Assembly: GCF_004348425.1 (NCBI RefSeq)
Contig: NZ_SMKK01000001.1
Coordinates: 81,013 to 145,012 of the forward strand
Reading direction: 5' to 3'
Source of the DNA: Actinomadura sp. 7K507
GTDB taxonomy: Bacteria > Actinomycetota > Actinomycetes > Streptosporangiales > Streptosporangiaceae
Length of the DNA stretch: 64,000 nt
Both the position numbers and the translations under genes were made by a program. Under the pieces are notes generated by a model, which was not told the origin of the DNA, searched no databases, and worked only from the letters and a program-made list of their open reading frames with translations. Positions 58,329 to 64,000 of the stretch are shown piece by piece. Position 1 is the first letter of the stretch. Each line of letters starts with the position of its first letter.

Positions 58329-59918
58329 CTAACGGCGCTCGGGGCGGACGATGTACCAGGCTCCCGCCGGGGTGGTCCACACCAGAAGTCCGGGCCAGAG
58401 GTGGTGGAGTTTCCAGCCTGGGCTTTGTTTGAGTCGGTGGTGTCGGCGGCAGAGCGGCGCGAGGTTGCAGCGGCAGGTAATGCCTGGTCCCCAGGGCGTG
58501 GTGTGATCGATGTCGCAGCGGTGCGAGGGCTGGTTGCAGGTGGGGAAAACGCAGGTGGCGTGGCGCTCTTGGATTTCGCGCCGAAGGCTGGCCGGGGGCC
58601 GGTAGCCGGGCCGTCCATGCCGTTCATCGTCGCCTCGGCAGAGCGCGTCGCGTCGGCGGGCGAGCTGGGCGGCGGTGTGCTGGACAGCGTGGTTGACGGC
58701 GGCGGGCAGTTCGGCGGCGGGGGTCCGGTCGCGCAGGTGCGTGAGCCGCCGCGCCGTCATCGCCGCCAACTCCGAGATGGCTGAATCTTCGTCCCGTGAA
58801 CCGGCATCCGCCGTGTCCGGCTCGAATGCTGCACCGTCACGGGAACGCGGCGTACCGCTCGCCTGGCTGCTACCGGCCTCTGCACTCGCTCCGGCTGGGT
58901 CCGGCGTGGTGACCGTGGCGGGCAACGGGGCCGCACCGTCGGGACGCGGCACACCGCTGACCGCATGACCGGCTGCGTGATCGGCGGATGCACTTCCGCG
59001 GAGATGTAGCGTCCCGCCGGTTTGCGCATCGGTGGCGGCGGCGGGTTGGGGCGCGGCGTCGCTGGCCTGGGCGAGTACTGCGTGGATGGCTTCGGGCAGC
59101 GGGGCGCCGTTGAGCAGTTGGGTGGCCAGGTCGGCGCGGATCAGGTGGAGAGGACGAGTGTCACCGTCGGCCTTGAGGCCGTGCGCGGCGGCGGTGATCT
59201 TGTTGTGGATGCCGTGGGCGTCTTCGGCGGCCAGGTCGCACAGGGCGAGGTCGGCGGTACCGGTCGGGTTGTCCCACAGCTCCAGCCGCCGCTGCCGTAC
59301 CGCTTCCCGCTTGCGTTCTTCGATCGCTTCGGGGGCCAGCCGCTGCGCGATCCGCTTGATGCGACGCCGCAGTTGTCCGGTCGTCTGAGCGGACGCCTTC
59401 ACCAGGGCCGCCGCCTCCACCCGCCGAGTGACCTGCTCGGGAAGGGTGTCGGTGACGTCACAGATGACACGGGCCTTGGCCATGTCGATGCGTCCGACTT
59501 CAAGTGCGTCACCGGTGGCAACCAGCGGGCCTGTGAGTTGTTCGGCCAGGTGGACCAGGGTGGCGGCGGTATTGCCGGTGACGGTCAGCGCGGCAGCGAC
59601 TTCTTCGGTGACCGATTCGCGCGCCGGTAGGGTCCGGTAGTCGGGGTCGCCCGCCTTTTCGGCGGCGGTGCGGCGCTGGGTGAGTTCGGCGATCGCAGCA
59701 AGTTCCCGGGCCTGAGCCCAAGAGGTTTGCCGACGCGCGGCAGCAGCGACCTGGAGGAGTTCATCATCGGTCAGGTCGGCGAGGTGCTGCTTTCCACCAG
59801 ACAGGCAGATCGCCAACTGCGGGCCGGGCGGAAACCAAGCCCGATCTTCCCATTCACGTGCGCCACCGACGATTTCGGGGCCTTCGACAACTTCGAGGGG
59901 CATGGACACCGGGTTCAC
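58329..59918 (-). CDS. DUF222-HNH endonuclease (13E12-type)
   Basis: 529 residues, ATG 59918. Residues 30-300 are the helical DUF222 domain (LLQVAAAARRQTSWAQARELAAIAEL; VAAALTVTGNTAATLVHLAEQL, in part). A low-complexity Ala/Pro/Asp linker spans about 295-395. The C-terminal HNH nuclease is complete, with CVFPTCNQPSHRCDIDHTTPW, the N of CNLAPLCRRHHRL and the final His. Paralogues of this family are multi-copy in actinomycetes and show traces of mobility. It lies beside pseudogene fragments, consistent with a recombination-prone site. Confidence 0.85.
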   Translation of the reverse strand: MNPVSMPLEVVEGPEIVGGAREWEDRAWFPPGPQLAICLSGGKQHLADLTDDELLQVAAAARRQTSWAQARELAAIAELTQRRTAAEKAGDPDYRTLPARESVTEEVAAALTVTGNTAATLVHLAEQLTGPLVATGDALEVGRIDMAKARVICDVTDTLPEQVTRRVEAAALVKASAQTTGQLRRRIKRIAQRLAPEAIEERKREAVRQRRLELWDNPTGTADLALCDLAAEDAHGIHNKITAAAHGLKADGDTRPLHLIRADLATQLLNGAPLPEAIHAVLAQASDAAPQPAAATDAQTGGTLHLRGSASADHAAGHAVSGVPRPDGAAPLPATVTTPDPAGASAEAGSSQASGTPRSRDGAAFEPDTADAGSRDEDSAISELAAMTARRLTHLRDRTPAAELPAAVNHAVQHTAAQLARRRDALCRGDDERHGRPGYRPPASLRREIQERHATCVFPTCNQPSHRCDIDHTTPWGPGITCRCNLAPLCRRHHRLKQSPGWKLHHLWPGLLVWTTPAGAWYIVRPERR

Positions 59919-60451
59919 CTCCCAACGCGATCCTGCACCCTTTCATTGTAGGCGATGATCACGTTAACAACGGCGGACAATCCGGACACGCCACATTTCT
60001 ATCACCGCATTTTTTCTGCCCGGTGCACTGAGAGAATGGCCGCGAGATCCGGTCACAAGCGTGCACTTCGCGCGCACCATCAGCGGCGCCCCCGACCACC
60101 CGCCCGTCCTCGCTGAACGCTTTTCCGCGCGGAGCGCGGCGCTCCACAGAACCCCGCGCCCGCCCCGCAGACGAACACCATTCCCCAGCCGACCACCTCA
60201 ACCAACGTGACAGCAACCGGCAACAAACATGAGCGAGCGCGTCCACCTTCGGAAGGCCACCTCAGCCGTCCACTCACAGGAACCAATAGAACCGATAAAG
60301 GACAACCCTAGCCACACCCGAAGAAGACCGGACGCACCCAACCTCAGTCGGAGGCCACGCTCATCGCCCAAAATTGCGCGTTGGGCCGCACCGAAACAAA
60401 GAGCCCCGACCCAGCGAGGATCGAGACTCCAGAAGTTTGCCCGGGAGGTAT
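59919..60451. other. 530-bp stretch without a supported gene
   Basis: It is noticeably less GC-rich than its flanks, with no ORF having codon bias or a ribosome site, no tRNA-like fold and no repeat. It probably marks an old integration or deletion scar between the DUF222-HNH gene and the truncated DUF5753 gene. Confidence 0.6.
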
Positions 60452-60937
60452 TCAGCGCTTGAGTTCGGCCACCAACACTGCGAACGTGTCGCGAGCGACG
60501 ACCAATTTCGGACCATCCGGGTCCTTGGAATCCCGGACGCCGATAGCCCTGGGCAGCTGGGCCAGCTCCACGCAGGCCACGGTCATCCCGCCAGGCAGAG
60601 CCAAGAGGATGAAGCAACACGTCTGGCCGGCGTGGGCTCCCGTGTCGAAGGGGATTGCCTGGATGGAGACCTTCGGGTGGTCGGCGATCTCCAGGAGATA
60701 GCCGATCTGGTCACGCATGATCTTGGGTGAACCGACCGGGCGACGCGGGACGGGCTCATCCACCAGGACCCACAGCGTGGGTCCGTTCGTCTCGGTGAGC
60801 ACCGTCTTGCGCTCCATTCGGGTCGCGACGAGGGTCTCGATCTCCTCTTCGGCGTCGCCGGGACGGCCCGCCCGGTGGAGTTCGCGAGCGTAATCCGGCG
60901 TCTGGAGCAGGCCCGGAATGCAGAGCCCCAGATCCCG
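60452..60937 (-). pseudogene. DUF5753 (Scr1-type regulator) lacking its HTH domain
   Basis: The minus-strand frame ending at 60452 reads LGLCIPGLLQTPDYARELHR ... LVATRMERKTVL ... PVPRRPVGSPKIMRDQIGYLL ... GAHAGQTCCFILLALPG, the whole ligand-side DUF5753 domain of about 155 residues. Upstream of 60937 the frame runs into sequence antisense to the ATP-binding gene, so the usual N-terminal XRE HTH (about 120 residues) and the start are gone. Complete relatives act with a DUF397 antitoxin partner, which is also missing here. It is most probably inactive. Confidence 0.7.
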
Positions 60938-61261
60938 ATGATCGTTCTCGATTGGTCCGATCAAGCACCTCGCCTCGCGCGCCGGTTCCTCGCCGAGCAG
61001 TTCCGCGAATGGGAGATCGACGACGACCACGTGGCTCGGCTGGTGGTCTGCGAACTCGTCACTAACGCCTACCTGCACGGAGAAGGACCGATCATCGTGC
61101 GTGTCCTCCGGGACGGAAACGACGGCCCGGTGACCGTGGAGGTCTGGGATGCCGGTGAGGGGCGGCCGGTGGTCCGGCCGGAGAACTACGCGGCCTCGTC
61201 CGGCCGAGGGCTCTTGTTGATGTCTGAACTCGTCCAGGCGTGGGGCGTTCGTCCTCTCTGA
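60938..61261 (+). CDS. RsbW-like ATP-binding (HATPase) protein, possibly 5'-truncated
   Basis: 107 residues if ATG 60938 is used; GTG 60875 gives 21 residues more, with no better ribosome site. The GHKL pieces are complete: CELVTNAYLHG (N box), VEVWDAGEGRP (G1) and SSGRGLLLM (G2), all needed for ATP binding in anti-sigma kinases and actinomycete small regulators. It faces the headless DUF5753 gene with no promoter gap between them, so its native promoter may have been lost in the fusion. Typical neighbours of DUF5753 genes include this type of protein. Confidence 0.68.
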   Translation: MIVLDWSDQAPRLARRFLAEQFREWEIDDDHVARLVVCELVTNAYLHGEGPIIVRVLRDGNDGPVTVEVWDAGEGRPVVRPENYAASSGRGLLLMSELVQAWGVRPL

Positions 61262-61280
61262 ACGAAGGAGGCAAGGTCGC

Positions 61281-61496
61281 GTGGGCGACGCTCCGCTGAA
61301 CGCGCCCGTCACGCTGTTGCTGCTTCAGCACCTTCTGTTTCCCGAATGGGCGATCACGCGGGACCGGCACGGCATATGGAGGGCCACCGGCCGGGTCACG
61401 ATCTCGGCGCCTGATGTCGACGGTCTGCTGGACGTGATCAGGATCACGGATCCCGGGACCGTGGAACGCGCCGTCCGCCTCCTCGGCGGTGCATGA
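61281..61496 (+). CDS. Small protein of unknown function
   Basis: 71 residues from GTG 61281 with a strong AAGGAGG at 61264-61270. A hydrophobic stretch near the start (PVTLLLLQHLLF) is followed by a small alpha/beta part (WAITRDRHGIWRATGRVTI). It probably belongs to the transcription unit of the ATP-binding gene, 19 bases upstream. No homologue is recognised. Confidence 0.6.
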   Translation: MGDAPLNAPVTLLLLQHLLFPEWAITRDRHGIWRATGRVTISAPDVDGLLDVIRITDPGTVERAVRLLGGA

Positions 61497-61548
61497 CCAG
61501 GCCCGGGGCTGTGGCGAAGCGGCCCGTGGGTGCGGGAGCATGATCGGC

Positions 61549-63102
61549 ATGTCGCGTTTTCAGAGCAGTGTCGCGCTCGCCCCGGTTCCTCGTCCTCTGA
61601 TGGACGAGGTCGTCCGCGCCCTCCTGGACGCGCTGGAGGAGCTGCCCTTCACCGATGACGGCCACCTCGAAATCGGAGCGGAGATCGGCGATGTGCGGCT
61701 GGTCGAGGGCAAGCATCTCACCGCCGGTGCTCGATACCGGATAGTGCCTCCGGACATGGAGAGCGACGAAGCCGACATCGAGGTGAAGGTGGTGTCGTGG
61801 AAGCGGGCCGGTGAATCGCGCATCGAGTTGACGTCCGATGTCGACGGGCATGTCCTCCACGCGCGGTTGGAGTTGCGCATGGTCGGTCAACGGGCGCACA
61901 CCCTCCGCGCCGCAGGCAGCTACCAAGGGCCGGGGCCAGGGCCGCTTCGCAAGCTTCAGCGCGCGAATTGGGAGGCCGAGGTGCGGTTCGAAGAATGGTG
62001 GTCCGTGCTGGGCCAGCGCACCTCGCCCATTTCGCTGCGAGTCAAGCACCCGCTCGCCATCGCGTCCTTCCTCATCGATCGCGGCAAGGACAAGGACGAA
62101 CGTTGGGCCGTAGAAGGCAGGCTGCGGTCCCGCGGACGCTGGATTGCGCGCCCGGTGGCCGCTATCGCTCTTCTCGCGGTGCGGAGTCGCGTCCGGCGCG
62201 CGCTGAGCGATGGTTTCGGGAAGGCGGAGGCCGCCTGGAACGGGTTCATGCCCGACCTGGTGGAGCGCGGGCTGCAGGAGCGCGTCACCCTGCGGCATCA
62301 AGTAGAGGTCAAGCCCGTGTCACGTGAATGGGCTGAGGAGTACGTGACGGCACTTCACCAGGCCGTCGAAGGGCTGCGCTTCGAGAAGGGCCGCCTCACG
62401 GACACGTCTGCCGACGTTCGGCTCATCGAAGGCGAGCATATTGAGGCCGGGTCGCGCTACCGCTTCTTTCACGAGGCCGAGAACGAGGACGAGAGGGAGC
62501 CCGAGTCCCTGGACGTGAGCGTTGCGGCATGGGATCTCGCCGGTCCCAGCCGGGTCGAGTTCAGCGGTACTGGCCAAGGGCCGACGGGATGGGCCGAGAT
62601 CGACAGCGCACAGAAACCCGCCGTCGTCCGGGGCGCTGTCACTATGTCGATCGAGGAGTTCACGCAGCTCGGGCTGGAGGGCGAGGCGAATCTCGAGCGC
62701 TGGTGGGCGGACGTCGGCGGCTCCGGCGGGGACGTTCCGGCGCTCACCGCGACCATCGACCACCGGCTGGGCGAAGGAAGCATCTCGATCGCGGGTTCGC
62801 CGGCAGAAGGCGACCGATGGAAGGTGGATGTCACCGTGGCCGTGGAGGGCCGGGACTGGGCGCGTCCGCTGATCGCCGTCGCCGCTCTGGTCGGATTCGC
62901 CGCCATCGACGATTCGTTCAAGGACCTGGTCAACGAAACGGCCGAAAATTGGGACGGCGCCATTCCCGGGGCCGTCGAGTCCGAACCCCGGCGCGCAGCG
63001 GAAGCCACCCTCCGTAGGGCCATGGACGGGGCCGCAGACGATGGGGCTGCGGACGATGGGGCTGCCGACGATGGGGCCCGGGACGACGTCCGGCCGGATT
63101 AG
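61549..63102 (+). CDS. Two-repeat protein of SRPBCC-like build, upstream of a type IV nuclease
   Basis: 517 residues from ATG 61549 (GGGAG 10 bases upstream). It consists of two homologous halves of about 230 residues. Repeat 1 has ALLDALEELPF, ADVRLVEGKHLTAGARYRI-like GDVRLVEGKHLTAGARYRI and VKVVSWKRAGESRIEL. Repeat 2 has ALHQAVEGLRF, ADVRLIEGEHIEAGSRYRF and VSVAAWDLAGPSRVEF. The blocks fit the SRPBCC (START-like) fold, each half followed by a helical WW part (EEWWSVLGQR; ERWWADVGGS). The C-terminus is a 15-bp-repeat tail (DGAADDGAADDGA). Its stop is 10 bases before the SBD-HNH nuclease start, so the two form an operon. The function is unknown. Confidence 0.7.
   Translation: MSRFQSSVALAPVPRPLMDEVVRALLDALEELPFTDDGHLEIGAEIGDVRLVEGKHLTAGARYRIVPPDMESDEADIEVKVVSWKRAGESRIELTSDVDGHVLHARLELRMVGQRAHTLRAAGSYQGPGPGPLRKLQRANWEAEVRFEEWWSVLGQRTSPISLRVKHPLAIASFLIDRGKDKDERWAVEGRLRSRGRWIARPVAAIALLAVRSRVRRALSDGFGKAEAAWNGFMPDLVERGLQERVTLRHQVEVKPVSREWAEEYVTALHQAVEGLRFEKGRLTDTSADVRLIEGEHIEAGSRYRFFHEAENEDEREPESLDVSVAAWDLAGPSRVEFSGTGQGPTGWAEIDSAQKPAVVRGAVTMSIEEFTQLGLEGEANLERWWADVGGSGGDVPALTATIDHRLGEGSISIAGSPAEGDRWKVDVTVAVEGRDWARPLIAVAALVGFAAIDDSFKDLVNETAENWDGAIPGAVESEPRRAAEATLRRAMDGAADDGAADDGAADDGARDDVRPD
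63025..63081 (+). repeat. 15-bp tandem repeats at the 3' end of the two-repeat protein gene
   Basis: A 12-bp partial unit at 63025 and units at 63037, 63052 and 63067 (GACGATGGGGCTGCG, variants) encode DGAADDGAADDGA just before the C-terminus; the stop is 21 bp downstream. Confidence 0.88.
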
Positions 63103-63112
63103 GGTTTCCGTT

Positions 63113-64000
63113 GTGGACTGGGTGGAGCGGGTTCTGAGCGTCAGGCGCTACTCGCGCAACGGGGAGCGCGCTCCGCACAAGCCGCTGCTGCTGCTCTACG
63201 CGCTCGGGCGCTTCCGGAGCGAGGGCCCGCAGGCGATCGAGTTCTCGGCCGCTGAGCAGGATCTGGATCGGCTGCTCCAGGAATTCGGCCCGCCCCGGAC
63301 GACCAGCCCCGGATATCCCTTCCACCACCTGACCAATGACGACCGCCTTTGGGAGGTCACGACGACTGACGGCGCGGGCAGCCCAGGTCCCAATGTGGGG
63401 CCGTTGCGGAGCCTGCATGCCAAGGGACGGTTGCATCCCGCTCTCACCACCGCGCTATTGGAGGAGTCGGCGCTGCTCCCCCAGATCGTGCGGGCCTTGC
63501 TGGACGCCAATTTCGCACCGTCGTTGCATGCCGACATCTGCCAGATGGTCGGGCTGGACCTGGAGGACGCCGAACTGCCGTCCCATGTGAGCGACGAGTT
63601 CGGTCCTCGCGACCCGGGCTTCCGGCTCGAAGTGCTGGAGGCGTACGAGTACTGCTGCGCCTTCTGCGGTTACGACGGCTGGCTGAGCGGCGTCGCCGTC
63701 GGGCTGGATGCCGCGCATGTGCGATGGCGGACGTACGGCGGTCCCGACAGTCTCGGTAACGGGATCTGTTTGTGCGCGCTCCATCATCGGCTTCTCGACA
63801 GGGGTGTCGTCGGCCTTACCGGAGACCGCGCGATCACCGTGTCCCGCAAGTACATAGGCCGCGCCGCGACGTCGCGGAGCCTTGTTCTCGACCTGGTCGG
63901 GCGGCTCGCGCGGGAGCCGCAGCCAGGACTGGTTCCGGTCGAGCCTGATCACATCGAATGGCATACCAGGCAGGTCTTCCGCAGCCCCGCCCGTGCCGCC
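63113..64000 (+). CDS. ScoMcrA-like SBD-HNH restriction endonuclease (partial at the window end)
   Basis: The frame opens at GTG 63113 and stays open for 296 codons to the last base. The N-terminal sulfur-binding domain shows the family start VERVLSVRRYSRNGERAPHKP (in part) and PLLLLYALGRF, followed by FHHLTNDDRLWEV. The nuclease part has CCAFCGYDGWLSGVAVGLDAAH, NGICLCALHHRLLDRG (the N and second H of HNH) and the C-terminal HIEWHTRQVFRSPARA typical of the family end. Such type IV enzymes cut phosphorothioated or modified DNA. No dnd genes are in the window, as expected for a restriction-only guard. Confidence 0.85.
   Translation, partial: MDWVERVLSVRRYSRNGERAPHKPLLLLYALGRFRSEGPQAIEFSAAEQDLDRLLQEFGPPRTTSPGYPFHHLTNDDRLWEVTTTDGAGSPGPNVGPLRSLHAKGRLHPALTTALLEESALLPQIVRALLDANFAPSLHADICQMVGLDLEDAELPSHVSDEFGPRDPGFRLEVLEAYEYCCAFCGYDGWLSGVAVGLDAAHVRWRTYGGPDSLGNGICLCALHHRLLDRGVVGLTGDRAITVSRKYIGRAATSRSLVLDLVGRLAREPQPGLVPVEPDHIEWHTRQVFRSPARAA

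Noticed and set aside
59959..60246. 95-codon minus-strand frame with several cysteines
   Set aside because: No ribosome site, no codon bias, lower-GC context; cysteines do not form a recognisable metal motif.
60452..61312. A 286-residue fusion protein containing DUF5753
   Set aside because: The first 130 residues are only the antisense of the ATP-binding gene and resemble no domain; the frame has no proper start.

Overview
The base composition (very high GC, GTG/TTG starts, many 4-bp ATGA/GTGA gene overlaps), the DUF222/HNH gene, Scr1-type DUF5753 and ATP-binding regulator genes, an IdeR-type iron box and a phosphorothioate-type McrA nuclease all point to a filamentous actinomycete chromosome, probably Actinomadura or a relative (Thermomonosporaceae). 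This placement is inferred from gene content, not from a marker gene. I saw no rRNA, tRNA, intact insertion sequence or CRISPR array.

Layout. 0-8.4 kb: truncated membrane gene, PEP-synthase-type pseudogene, HxlR regulator, MBL hydrolase, membrane protein, a three-gene hydrolase operon (M24 / alpha-beta hydrolase / PF10118), an overlooked 48-residue membrane peptide gene and an MBL-rhodanese persulfide dioxygenase. 8.4-17.2 kb: two NarL-type two-component systems flank a lipoprotein serine hydrolase and a MacB-like ABC/FtsX transporter, which has its own promoter under a large palindrome. 17.2-22.2 kb: a siderophore importer operon (binding lipoprotein, two FecCD permeases, ATPase) behind an iron box, plus an AraC regulator. 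22.4-28.1 kb: two Ag85-like esterases around a membrane methyltransferase fusion, a DUF4352 lipoprotein and a second AraC regulator.

28.3-49.5 kb is a catabolic island. It has a class II aldolase with a Rieske ring-hydroxylating dioxygenase (alpha, beta, small third gene), an NTF2-like protein, an LLM flavin enzyme and an acyl-CoA ligase. It also has an aromatic/sulfonate-type ABC importer (ATPase, two permeases, and a distant binding protein) with a GntR regulator and an amidohydrolase. Last comes a nearly complete meta-cleavage route for an o-aminophenol-type ring: PobA-like hydroxylase, 3-hydroxyanthranilate-dioxygenase homologue, ACMSD-like decarboxylase, semialdehyde dehydrogenase, RidA-like deaminase, 4-oxalocrotonate tautomerase and a hydratase/decarboxylase. 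Together these suggest catabolism of an aminobenzoate (4-aminobenzoate or anthranilate) to 2-oxopent-4-enoate. The last two genes of the route (aldolase, acylating acetaldehyde dehydrogenase) are not in the window. Recognisable sigma70-type promoters here overlap palindromic operators that share an ACCATATTG-like core.

49.5-58.1 kb: HEAT-repeat protein, FmdB/formamidase pair, CocE-type hydrolase with an ATP-grasp ligase, a second LLM enzyme, a methyltransferase, an IS1380-like remnant, and a membrane protein/winged-helix regulator operon under a textbook two-operator promoter. 58.1-64.0 kb looks like an exchange region: SDR remnant, DUF222-HNH gene, a 530-bp gene-free stretch, a truncated DUF5753 gene fused head-to-head to an ATP-binding gene, a protein built of two internal repeats, and an SBD-HNH type IV restriction enzyme running off the end.

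The most unusual property of the window is a recurrent pattern. At a dozen loci, short unique sequences (14-18 bp, or 47-55 bp) are tandemly duplicated exactly at gene 3' ends or gene junctions, usually including the stop codon. At two operon junctions this created small, apparently translatable mini-ORFs between neighbouring genes.
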